From: RUG13091 sp045113315
Lineage (GTDB): Bacteria > Bacillota_I > Bacilli_A > RFN20 > CAG-826
Reading direction: 5' to 3'
NCBI GenBank assembly: GCA_045113315.1
Contig: JBGUIX010000005.1
Location: forward strand, 57,749-121,748
Length of the DNA: 64,000 nucleotides
Positions 50,366 to 59,040 of this stretch are shown here, piece after piece. The notes under the pieces were generated by a model, which was not told the origin of the DNA, did not search any database, and was given only the letters and a program-made list of their open reading frames with translations. Position 1 is the stretch's first letter; each line of letters starts with the position of its first letter. The translations under genes and the position numbers were made by a program.

Positions 50366-51862
50366 ATGGAAGTAAGAATTGAACATCTTACCAAAACTTT
50401 CGTTGGTAAGAAAGGTTCCAAGACTACCGCCGTTAACGACATGTCTTTTGTTGTGCCTGATGGCAAACTCGTCGGTTTACTTGGTCCTTCCGGTTGTGGT
50501 AAATCAACAACCCTTTATATGATTGCGGGTTTACACAAACCAACTGACGGACACATTTGGTTCGGTGATGAAGATGTTACTAACGTTCCACCAGAGAATA
50601 GGGGTATTGGTCTAGTTTTCCAAAACTATGCTTTATATCCTCATTTTTCTGTGAAACAGAATATCACCTTCCCACTCGACAACGTTCGTTTCCCACATCC
50701 TCTTGATGGATATAAGACAAGAGTTAAAGAAGCGAACTCATCATTAAAGAAGGCTCATAAGGCCTTAGAAGCCGCTGCGAAAAACGGCGGAGATGTTGGC
50801 GAAGCACAAAAGGTAGTGGAAGAGGCTCAAAAAGAAGTCGAAGCCGCTAACGAAGCCTTACAAAAGGCGACCGCTGAACTCGAACAAATTAAAGCGGATG
50901 ACCCAGAACGCTACGCCAAATTAACAAAGAAGAAATTAACTAAGGAAGAGAAAGATGAAATCGCTCACAAGATGGCGAGACTTGTCGATATCGAACCTTA
51001 TTTAGAGAGAAAACCAAAAGAGCTCTCTGGTGGTCAACAACAACGTGTGGCTATCGCTCGTGCTCTTGCTAAATCTCCACGTGTCTTATTACTTGACGAA
51101 CCATTATCTAACTTAGATGCTCGTTTAAGACTTCAAACTCGTGAAGAAATTAGACGTATTCAAAAGGAAACTGGTATTACCACAATCTTCGTCACCCATG
51201 ACCAAGAAGAAGCTATGTCCATTTCCGATGTTATCGTTGTCATGAACTTTGGTGTCATCCAACAAATCGATGAACCACAAACAGTTTATGATGAACCAAT
51301 TAACTTATTCGTCGCTAAATTCTTAGGTTCTCCTGCTATCAACATCTTTGATGGTGAAATTAAAGATGGCAAATTATATGTCGCTGGAGAAGTCTTTGAT
51401 ACCGATCCTAAATACAAAGAGGAATATCGTGGCGTAATTCATCACGAATACACCTTCGTTAAAGGTACAAGAAAAACCTTAGAACAATACCAAGCCGATT
51501 TAGCGGAACATCCAGAAAGACTTGAAGGTTTAGATAAGAGCCAAATCAAAGCTTTAGAAAATCCTGAACTAGAAATCGTCAGAGAAGATGAAGAAGTGGT
51601 CAATAAAGACCGCACCGTGAAAATTGGTGTTAGACCAGAAGCCTTTACCTACGATAAGAAAGGTAAATTACCAATCGACGTTCAATTCGTCCAACATGTT
51701 GGTCGTGACGTCTCCGTTATCGGTCGTGTAAAAGGCCAAGAATCAGGTATGAAAATCATCATTCCAAGTGAATCTTGGGCTGATGTTGTTGGCAAAGAAG
51801 AACTCAGATTCGCTCCAAAACGCTTCTACGTGTTTGAAGAATCTGGAGAAAGGATTAAATAA
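50366..51862 (+). CDS. ABC transporter ATP-binding protein (UgpC/MsmK-like) with a coiled-coil insertion
   Basis: 498 residues. Walker A GPSGCGKST (40-48), Q-loop Gln86, signature LSGGQQQRVAIARA (220 on), Walker B LLLDEPLSNLDAR and VTHDQEEAMS are intact. Residues about 109-188 are an Ala/Glu/Lys-rich heptad-like insertion in the helical subdomain, just where the subunit faces the permease; ordinary relatives go directly from the Q-loop region to the KxxKEE...DIEPYL-type helix. The C-terminal TOBE domain (IGVRPEAFTYD) carries a second, smaller insertion. It heads an operon with two permeases, two binding lipoproteins and a nuclease lipoprotein. I recall similarly enlarged ATPases in the mycoplasma nuclease-linked transporter. 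Confidence 0.9.
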   Translation: MEVRIEHLTKTFVGKKGSKTTAVNDMSFVVPDGKLVGLLGPSGCGKSTTLYMIAGLHKPTDGHIWFGDEDVTNVPPENRGIGLVFQNYALYPHFSVKQNITFPLDNVRFPHPLDGYKTRVKEANSSLKKAHKALEAAAKNGGDVGEAQKVVEEAQKEVEAANEALQKATAELEQIKADDPERYAKLTKKKLTKEEKDEIAHKMARLVDIEPYLERKPKELSGGQQQRVAIARALAKSPRVLLLDEPLSNLDARLRLQTREEIRRIQKETGITTIFVTHDQEEAMSISDVIVVMNFGVIQQIDEPQTVYDEPINLFVAKFLGSPAINIFDGEIKDGKLYVAGEVFDTDPKYKEEYRGVIHHEYTFVKGTRKTLEQYQADLAEHPERLEGLDKSQIKALENPELEIVREDEEVVNKDRTVKIGVRPEAFTYDKKGKLPIDVQFVQHVGRDVSVIGRVKGQESGMKIIIPSESWADVVGKEELRFAPKRFYVFEESGERIK

Positions 51863-51888
51863 CTTTTAAGTTATTTGGTTAATTAATT

Positions 51889-52983
51889 ATGGCAAATAAT
51901 GTAGAAAGGAATGAAACTATCGTCGTCAATGCCAGCGGCAGTGCGGTTTTAAACACCCCTTATATTGATGCAGTAACTAATAAAGGTTACTTAGATGTCA
52001 AAAAACATAAGTGGATTTTGCCGGAGTGGGCTAAGGGTTGGATTGCATTAATCCCAGCACTTATCTTCTTGATCGTCTTCATGATTTATCCGATCATCAA
52101 CTCCTTCATGATTTCCTTCATCAATAACTTCTATTGGGTTGGTGGTAGTAACTCCTCATTAGCGATCGTGAACTTTATTGCTTCTCAGCAGAATACAAGA
52201 AGTAGTGTTGTCCAATCATTTGGTATCGATAACTATGTTAAGGTCTTCTCAGATCCATTATTCTGGCAAGCTATGGGCAATACCGGTTTAATCGTTATTA
52301 TCGAAGTTCCGTTAACCATCTTAGTGGGTTTAGTTCTCGCCGTCTGTTTGCATTCGATTAAGCCTTTACAAGGTTTCTATCAGACAGTGTTCTTCCTCCC
52401 TTATGTCACTAACGCAATTGCGTTAGGTATGGTCTTTAACGTCATGTTCTCCTCTGGTCCTGGCGGATTATTTAACACCTTCTTACATGTCTTTGGCATT
52501 AACCCAGTTAACTGGTTAGGTGTTTCCGCGAGCAAATGGAGCATGTTCTTCGTTATCGTCATCTACTCAATTTGGAATGGTATCGCTTTTAAGATCTTAG
52601 TCTTTATGAGTGGCTTATCCACAATTGATAAACAATATTATGATGCGGCTAGAATCGATGGCGCTTCTAAATTCACAATCTTCTCCCGTATTACGGTTCC
52701 ATTATTATCACCACAGATTTTATATATCACTGTTACATCCTTCATCGGAGCAGCGAAATCATATTCACAAATTATTTCCTTGTTCGGTGCTGGTCCAGTT
52801 AACTTTGGTGGTACTGATGGTACAAAATGGATTACCATCGTTGGTTTCATTTATAAGTATATGCAAGATAACTCTGCATCCGCGCTCGGTAGAGCGGCTG
52901 CTGGTTCCGTTATCTTATTAATCGTCATCTTATTACTTACTCTCATCCAATTTGGTGTCAGTAAGAATAGGGTCCATTACTAG
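51889..52983 (+). CDS. ABC transporter permease, UgpA/MalF type
   Basis: 364 residues: about 55 cytosolic N-terminal residues, then six or seven spans. The EAA loop is YYDAARIDGASKFTIFSRI, followed by TVPLLSPQIL. The N-terminal tail is longer than usual. The ribosome-binding site is weak (TTGGTTAATTAATT before the ATG), so it may be translated less than the ATPase. 26 bases after the ATPase stop. In a CUT1-like importer it pairs with the next permease. Nuclease and binding-protein context makes a nucleotide-derived substrate possible (inference). Confidence 0.92.
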   Translation: MANNVERNETIVVNASGSAVLNTPYIDAVTNKGYLDVKKHKWILPEWAKGWIALIPALIFLIVFMIYPIINSFMISFINNFYWVGGSNSSLAIVNFIASQQNTRSSVVQSFGIDNYVKVFSDPLFWQAMGNTGLIVIIEVPLTILVGLVLAVCLHSIKPLQGFYQTVFFLPYVTNAIALGMVFNVMFSSGPGGLFNTFLHVFGINPVNWLGVSASKWSMFFVIVIYSIWNGIAFKILVFMSGLSTIDKQYYDAARIDGASKFTIFSRITVPLLSPQILYITVTSFIGAAKSYSQIISLFGAGPVNFGGTDGTKWITIVGFIYKYMQDNSASALGRAAAGSVILLIVILLLTLIQFGVSKNRVHY

Positions 52984-52998
52984 AAAGGAGAAAATAAT

Positions 52999-53937
52999 AT
53001 GGCTGAACATGTTATGTATTTCGCTAGTGAAGCTCAGATGAGACGATATAAAGCACAAAAAATCATCACCCAAGTGCTCTTATATGGTTTCTTAACTCTC
53101 ATGGGCTTATTCATCATAATTCCTTTCTATTACATGATTATCACATCATTTAAATCTACCGATGCTTACAATCTTGAAGTTACCAATGGACAATTAAATC
53201 TATTGTTAACTAATAAAAACTTCTCCTTTGAACAATATGGCAAAGTCATGGGTAAATCTGGTGACTTCGGCTTATTCTACGGAAACACTGTTTATACTGC
53301 GGTTATTTCTACTGCCTTTACAGTAGTGACATCTGTTTTAGCAGCTTTCGCTTTCGCTAGAGTTAACTTCAAAGGTAAAGACTTAATCTTCACCATCTTA
53401 TTAGGAACGATGATGATTCCTGGTGAAATGATGATGATTACAAACTTCCAAACCACCATGTCCTTAGGTTGGAAAGATACATTCGCAGCCCTAATCTTTG
53501 TTCACGGTGTTAGTGTCTTCTATATTTTCTATTTAAGACAAACATTCCAACAAATCCCGAATGAATTATTCCTCGCCGCGAAGGTCGATGGTTATGGTCA
53601 TTTCCAATATTTATGGAAATGTATGATCCCAATTGCCATGCCAACAATCGTGACAATTATGATCTTATCCTTAATGGGTGCGTGGAACGCTTACATTTGG
53701 CCACAATTAGTGGCGTCAGGCACTCACCCGTGGTTGAACTTTGGTACTGTCAAAAACCATGATATGCACTTAGTCAGTAATGGTTTGATGAGCAAATTCC
53801 AATCTTCTGAATTCGTTAGTGATGATCCTGCAAAAGTGACAGGTTCGTTATTCGCGACCATCCCATTATTTATCTTCTTCTTAATTTTTAGAAAATATAT
53901 TATGCGTGGTGTGTCACGTTCTGGCATTAAAGGCTAG
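52999..53937 (+). CDS. ABC transporter permease, UgpE/MalG type
   Basis: 312 residues, six spans. EAA loop variant LAAKVDGYGHFQYLWK followed by CMIPIAMPTI. GPxGAWNAYIWPQLV-type region LMGAWNAYIWPQLV is typical of the C-terminal half. AAAGGAGAAA precedes the ATG. A loop of about 40 residues near the C-terminus (TVKNHDMHLVS to DDPAKVTGSL) contains extra residues compared with common UgpE. Directly followed by two binding lipoproteins. Confidence 0.92.
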   Translation: MAEHVMYFASEAQMRRYKAQKIITQVLLYGFLTLMGLFIIIPFYYMIITSFKSTDAYNLEVTNGQLNLLLTNKNFSFEQYGKVMGKSGDFGLFYGNTVYTAVISTAFTVVTSVLAAFAFARVNFKGKDLIFTILLGTMMIPGEMMMITNFQTTMSLGWKDTFAALIFVHGVSVFYIFYLRQTFQQIPNELFLAAKVDGYGHFQYLWKCMIPIAMPTIVTIMILSLMGAWNAYIWPQLVASGTHPWLNFGTVKNHDMHLVSNGLMSKFQSSEFVSDDPAKVTGSLFATIPLFIFFLIFRKYIMRGVSRSGIKG

Positions 53938-53949
53938 AGAAAGGAAAAA

Positions 53950-55545
53950 ATGATGAAAAAAACATTATTAACAATTATGCCTACAGCCTTATTAGCTTTA
54001 ACAAGCATGACCGGCTGTAGCAAAGGTTTAGGTTCCGCTGATACCGATAACTTAAATGTCAATATCGACACTCATGGTGTTGAACTTGATATTTGGACTG
54101 GTTTCGGTGAAGGTGGTGCTAACCCAAAACAAAAACTAGAAGATATTCTAGAAACATTTACCCAAAAAACTGGTATTAAAGTTACTCATACATCTAAAGG
54201 TGGTTATGATAACTTACAACAAGCTATCGATCTATCCGTTACCACAAAAGATTATCCAAACGTCGCTTTAGGTTATCCAGATCACTTTGCGGGTTACATT
54301 AACAGTAACATCCAATTACGTTTAGATGGTTTATTAAAGAACGATTCCAAACGTGAAATGGTGAAAAAGGATGAAGAAGGCTTCGATGTCGACGCAGATG
54401 GCATTAGAAGAATGGATTATAAAGACTTCTATACCGATTTTGTCGAAGAAAATGAAACTCTTGAACATAAGAGTAATGGTGAAGGCTATGTCTTAGGCTT
54501 ACCATTTAATAAATCTTCTGAAGTCATGGTTTATAACGCTCAATTCTTTGATTGGGTGAAAACTCGTAGCGAATTAAAAGATAAAATCTTTGTTCCTTCT
54601 ACTTGGGAAGAAGTTAGCTCCGTTAATACTGAAGTTAGAAAATTCTTCCAAGAAAAAGGTGTTATGGGTAAATTATTACTCTCTGATGGTAACGTCTATG
54701 ACGCGATGCCAGAAGGTACCACCCTTTCATTAGTCTTTGATGGTATTAAAGCTAACGCTAATAATGAAAAAGGCGAATTCCGCTTATTATCTTATGACTC
54801 AACTTCAAATGTCATGACCACATTCTTAAGACAATTCGATTCTAGATTAACAGAAATCGATCAAAAAGTTTCTTTAAAAGGTTATGCCGCATTTAACGAT
54901 GATAAATATAGAGAAAATACTTTAAAAGCTACCGCGACAATTAGAAAACTTGGCGAAGAAAAAGCATTTGGTATTCCTGCTTCATTTGGCGAATCATTAT
55001 ATTGCTCGACGCCATTCAAGAACTATAAATCATTATTAAATATTGGTTCTACCGGTGGTGTTAGCAACTGTATTGGCTCCTTTGCGGTCAAAGCTCATGC
55101 TATTCCACAAAACGGTGCTAATGAAAAGAAATTCGTTATTTCTCAAGGTACAAACCTTGCCTTATTTAATAAGGGCACAGAAGCTCAAAAAGTTGCTGCT
55201 TGGAAATTAATGATTTATTTATCACAACAAGCCAATGGTACATTTGCTTCTCAAACAGGTTACTTCCCAACTTGTAAAGCCGCTTATAATTCCACTGATT
55301 ATCAAGACTATTTGAATAACTCTTATGGTGCTGGTGAAAAATTACAACAAGACGCTGCTATTATTAACTCTATCGAATATACACGTTCTGGTTGGACAAG
55401 ATTCACCGATCCTGGTTTCCAAGGAAGTTCTAAAGTTAGAACTGAATGTGGTTATATTCCAGGCAAAATTTTAGCTAACGAAGGTACAGATCAAGCTATC
55501 TTAGATGCTACTTATGTCGTCTTACAAGACTATGTTAGAAAATAA
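53950..55545 (+). CDS. Extracellular solute-binding lipoprotein, family 1 (copy 1)
   Basis: 531 residues; start ATG 53950 (a second ATG follows at 53953). Signal peptide ends in LTSMTGC with lipid Cys about 23. The body fits the large two-lobed binding protein type of CUT1 importers: ELDIWTGFGEGG early, GYPDHFAGYINS, LPFNKSSEVMVYN, and the C-terminal ISQGTNLALFNKG and QTGYFPT. Sequence pattern matches the next gene, showing a tandem duplication. The ligand is unknown. Position after both permeases and before the nuclease lipoprotein ties it to the importer. Confidence 0.9.
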   Translation: MMKKTLLTIMPTALLALTSMTGCSKGLGSADTDNLNVNIDTHGVELDIWTGFGEGGANPKQKLEDILETFTQKTGIKVTHTSKGGYDNLQQAIDLSVTTKDYPNVALGYPDHFAGYINSNIQLRLDGLLKNDSKREMVKKDEEGFDVDADGIRRMDYKDFYTDFVEENETLEHKSNGEGYVLGLPFNKSSEVMVYNAQFFDWVKTRSELKDKIFVPSTWEEVSSVNTEVRKFFQEKGVMGKLLLSDGNVYDAMPEGTTLSLVFDGIKANANNEKGEFRLLSYDSTSNVMTTFLRQFDSRLTEIDQKVSLKGYAAFNDDKYRENTLKATATIRKLGEEKAFGIPASFGESLYCSTPFKNYKSLLNIGSTGGVSNCIGSFAVKAHAIPQNGANEKKFVISQGTNLALFNKGTEAQKVAAWKLMIYLSQQANGTFASQTGYFPTCKAAYNSTDYQDYLNNSYGAGEKLQQDAAIINSIEYTRSGWTRFTDPGFQGSSKVRTECGYIPGKILANEGTDQAILDATYVVLQDYVRK

Positions 55546-55564
55546 TTAATTAGGAGATCTAATT

Positions 55565-57184
55565 ATGAAGAAAATTTTTACATCCGTATTAAGCACGGCG
55601 ATGCTCGCTGGTATCGCAGCTAGTACTACCGCTTGTAAAGGTTGGAGAAATAATTTTGCTTATGACATCGACTTTACCGCTGATGTTAATGGCACAGAAA
55701 TTGAATTCTGGACCGGTTTTGGTACAGATATTAATGATGTCATGGCTGATATTCTTGAAACCTTTACAAAATTAACTGGTGTCAAAGTTAAATATGAAAC
55801 AAAAAGTAGTTATGATAACGTTTTAAACGCTGTTCAATTATCAGCGACTACTGGTAAATTCCCAAATGTTACCATCGGTTATCCTGACCACTTTGCGACA
55901 TATGTTAATCAAGACATTATCGTTAGATTAGATTATTATTTTGAACACGATGTTCACTCATCCTTTGAACCTGAAGGTGAAAAATTTGAGATCAAAGATT
56001 TCTATGAAGACTACATGAGAGAAAATCAATCCATCGAATTTGACGCTGAAGGTAAAGGCTATACATTAGGTGTTCCATTTAATAAATCTACTGAAACATT
56101 AATTTATAACTCCACATTCTTTGATTGGTGCGCAACCGATACAAGTGGTTATAAAGATACAATTTATGTTCCTGAAACATGGAATGAAGTTGATGAAGTC
56201 GGAAAAGCTATCTTAGATATGCTTGATGAAAAAGATGCTTATGGTAAATATTTATTAAAGGACGGCACAGTTGTTAGTGAAGCTCCAGCCGATTCAAAGG
56301 ATATCGTTTTGAATTTACACGGCATTAGTAAATGGAATGATTCTGATACTGAACATAAAACTAGCTTCAAGCCATTCTCTTATGACTCACAAGCTAACTT
56401 ATTCATTACCGCTTTAAGACAAAACGAAGCAACTTATACCTATTATGATAAGGAAGCAAAACACGGTTATGTTGGCTTCACTAGTGAAGATGAAAAGATG
56501 ACCGCCGCGATGAATAAGATTAAAACCTTATATGATAATCATACATTCGGCATTCCTGCTGACTGGGATGAAGCTAAATATGGTTCTAATCCATTCAAAG
56601 CCCAAAAGACTGTCATGACACTCGGTAGTAGTGCTGGTGTTAAAAATGACGCTCCTACTGGTAACGCCTTCCAAATTAAAGCCGCTCCTGTTCCATATTT
56701 CTCTAAGGAACATAAAGCTGTTATTTCTCAAGGTGCGAACTTAGCTTTATTAGATAAAGGTAGCCGTAAACAAAGATTAGCTTCTTGGTTATTAGTGAAA
56801 TTCTTATCTAAATACGCTAACGGCACAATCTGTGCTCAAACCGGTTATTATCCAGCTTCTGAATATGCTGAAAAAGGTGGAGCATGGGTCGGCGCGGATG
56901 TCGATGAATATGTCGACTATGATACATGGAGAAAATCTATTACTCCATTATCATCTACAACCGAAAAGATTAAAGCCCAAGTTGCTGATGTCAATATCGA
57001 TACTTATGTTAATAAAGAATTAGAACATAAATGGTTAAAATTCGTTGATCAACCATTCCCAGGTTCTGCTTCTATCCGTACCGAAATTGCTAACGCCACT
57101 AAATATATGCTTATCGATAAAATGAGCATCAAGGCGGCGATTGAAAAAGTCTTTGAGAAGATTCCAGATTATATTAAGAAATAA
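55565..57184 (+). CDS. Extracellular solute-binding lipoprotein, family 1 (copy 2)
   Basis: 539 residues. Signal peptide with lipobox ASTTAC (Cys about 24). Paralogue of the gene before it: EIEFWTGFGTD, GYPDHFATYVN, VPFNKSTETLIYN, ISQGANLALLDKG and QTGYYPA fall in the same order. It differs by a longer insertion in the C-terminal lobe (about residues 437-475). Two different binding proteins on one permease pair suggest two related ligands, or stepwise capture, which is a guess. A ribosome-binding site TTAGGAG precedes the ATG. Confidence 0.9.
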   Translation: MKKIFTSVLSTAMLAGIAASTTACKGWRNNFAYDIDFTADVNGTEIEFWTGFGTDINDVMADILETFTKLTGVKVKYETKSSYDNVLNAVQLSATTGKFPNVTIGYPDHFATYVNQDIIVRLDYYFEHDVHSSFEPEGEKFEIKDFYEDYMRENQSIEFDAEGKGYTLGVPFNKSTETLIYNSTFFDWCATDTSGYKDTIYVPETWNEVDEVGKAILDMLDEKDAYGKYLLKDGTVVSEAPADSKDIVLNLHGISKWNDSDTEHKTSFKPFSYDSQANLFITALRQNEATYTYYDKEAKHGYVGFTSEDEKMTAAMNKIKTLYDNHTFGIPADWDEAKYGSNPFKAQKTVMTLGSSAGVKNDAPTGNAFQIKAAPVPYFSKEHKAVISQGANLALLDKGSRKQRLASWLLVKFLSKYANGTICAQTGYYPASEYAEKGGAWVGADVDEYVDYDTWRKSITPLSSTTEKIKAQVADVNIDTYVNKELEHKWLKFVDQPFPGSASIRTEIANATKYMLIDKMSIKAAIEKVFEKIPDYIKK

Positions 57185-57196
57185 GAGGATTAATAT

Positions 57197-58888
57197 ATGA
57201 AATCTAAACTATTAATCTTATTAGCCTCTGCAGCCATGATTTTAACTGGCTGTGGTGGCACAAAATGTAATAAGAATTTAGGTGATGATTTATTACCTAC
57301 TCCAATTACAGATTCTTTAAAATTTGCGCAAGCGGATAGCTTAGAAGGCAAAAAATTCGCCTCTACAAGTGAAGATGTCAATTCATATGACCATTATGGT
57401 TATGTGACATTAAGAAGCTGCACCGATGGTGATACCGTTAACTTTGTTCAAAGTGGCTATGTTGATGAATCAAATAAACCAATTACCATCAAGACAAGAT
57501 TTTTAGGTGTTAATACTCCTGAATCAACCGCTAAAGTTGAACCTTGGGGTAAAAAAGCTTCCTTATTCACCAAGCACATTTTAGAAGAAGCACAAGCGAA
57601 AGCTGATGAAGAAAGCAAACAACAGAATAAAACAGTCTATAATATCGCTTTAATCAGCGATCCTGCTGTGACTGGTGTGAAAGATTCTTCTGGTAACCGT
57701 TGGTTAGCCTTTGTTTGGTATCGTAAGAGTTCCGCTGATAAATGGAGATTATTAAATCTTGAATTAGTGGAACAAGCCTATTCTAAAAACCAATATTTCT
57801 TAGATTCTAGTGTGTGCGATTATCGCAAAGCTTTCCAAAAAGCTCACGATTTAGGTGAAAAATGTGGATATAGAGTCTTTGGTCAAGAAGACCCAGGCTT
57901 CGACTATACCACACAAACATATGAATATTCCTTATGGGGTATTAAAGAACATTATGATGATATCGGCATTTCTGAATCCGGTGGTTCTGGTGTTCAATTA
58001 ATCGTTACCGCTTTAGTTGTCGGTTTACAAGGTGATAACCTCTATTTAAGAGATTTATTCATCGATAATGAACAATATGAAAAAGAAGGCGATAACGCTA
58101 TGTTAGCGGGATGTTATGGTTATGCTGGATTTGGTAGTGCTTTAGCGTCAACCTTACAAAATGCTTCTACCGCTTATGGTATGGATGGTACAGGTGTCGG
58201 CTTAATCTTAAGATTCTATTCCCGTGCTACTATTTATTCCGGCAATGTCCAATTATCAGATATTCAAGCCGGTACAACTGGTAAAAAAGGTATGAAGATC
58301 TTAACTGCCGATAACTTCGCAAGTTATGCTTCCTCATTTACCTGGGCGAAAAAATACCATGATAATGGTACAGTGACATATGAAGATGTCGCTAAGAGCA
58401 TTAATCCAGTCGCATTACCAACTAATCAAATCAGCACAAAGAATGGTACTACAGACTGCAAATACCCAGATTTATTACCATATGCTGGTCAATGGGCAAC
58501 CGTTGATTTAACAATTAGATCCGTCACATCTCAAGATGATGATGATAAAGATGATAAGAGTAGTGTGATGAAATTACCGACAAGAGATAGCAATAAGTAT
58601 TGGCGTAATGACACAGCTGGTTCTGAATCCTATACCGTTTATGCTAAATTCCAAGGTAAAGACGGTACAGTCTTCTGTAACATCAGAGTGGATACATCAT
58701 TAAGCCCAACTTATACCAAAGGAAGTTGGGGTACGTCTGATAGATTTGATGTTGATTCTCCAGCTTCACCAGTTGGTACAACCTGGAGAGTAACTGGTTA
58801 TTTAGTGAGATATTTCGAAGGTTTCCAAATGCAACTTGGAAATAACTACTCACAATATAATTACGTTCAAAAAATCACAAACGCTTAA
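57197..58888 (+). CDS. Thermonuclease-like (SNase-fold) surface lipoprotein
   Basis: 563 residues. Signal peptide MKSKLLILLASAAMILTGC, lipid Cys19. Residues about 65-240 are a staphylococcal-nuclease domain: CTDGDTVNF (Ca-binding Asp), RFLGVNTPES (catalytic Arg and Glu; the second Ca-site Asp of the family is Asn here) and GNRWLAFVW (second catalytic Arg), then LVEQAYSK. The remaining 320 residues contain a beta-rich segment and a possible OB-like domain near the end. It is last in the ABC operon, 12 bases after the second binding protein. Degradation of nucleic acid at the surface to feed the importer is the likely logic, as in mycoplasma nuclease loci. Confidence 0.85.
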   Translation: MKSKLLILLASAAMILTGCGGTKCNKNLGDDLLPTPITDSLKFAQADSLEGKKFASTSEDVNSYDHYGYVTLRSCTDGDTVNFVQSGYVDESNKPITIKTRFLGVNTPESTAKVEPWGKKASLFTKHILEEAQAKADEESKQQNKTVYNIALISDPAVTGVKDSSGNRWLAFVWYRKSSADKWRLLNLELVEQAYSKNQYFLDSSVCDYRKAFQKAHDLGEKCGYRVFGQEDPGFDYTTQTYEYSLWGIKEHYDDIGISESGGSGVQLIVTALVVGLQGDNLYLRDLFIDNEQYEKEGDNAMLAGCYGYAGFGSALASTLQNASTAYGMDGTGVGLILRFYSRATIYSGNVQLSDIQAGTTGKKGMKILTADNFASYASSFTWAKKYHDNGTVTYEDVAKSINPVALPTNQISTKNGTTDCKYPDLLPYAGQWATVDLTIRSVTSQDDDDKDDKSSVMKLPTRDSNKYWRNDTAGSESYTVYAKFQGKDGTVFCNIRVDTSLSPTYTKGSWGTSDRFDVDSPASPVGTTWRVTGYLVRYFEGFQMQLGNNYSQYNYVQKITNA

Positions 58889-58901
58889 TATTAGCGATAA
58901 T

Positions 58902-58926
58902 AGGGGCACTTCTTAGTGCTCCTTTT
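58902..58926 (+). terminator. Intrinsic terminator of the nuclease-linked ABC operon
   Basis: GGGGCACT-TCTT-AGTGCTCC (8 bp, one G-T) followed by TTTT. Confidence 0.82.
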
Positions 58927-59000
58927 ATTATGGTTTTTTCTTGATAAATTAAATTCTTTATATATAAGATATAAAAAAATATTTAAAGTTAATAAATGAG

Positions 59001-59009
59001 TGTTATAAT
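59001..59009 (+). promoter_or_regulatory. Extended -10 promoter of the Big_2 lipoprotein gene
   Basis: TGT-TATAAT (59001-59009). The leader is about 25 nt with a small TTGCT/AGCAA hairpin and AAAAGGAGA before ATG 59041. Confidence 0.65.
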
Positions 59010-59040
59010 TAAATTGCTAAAAAAGCAAAAGGAGATAATC

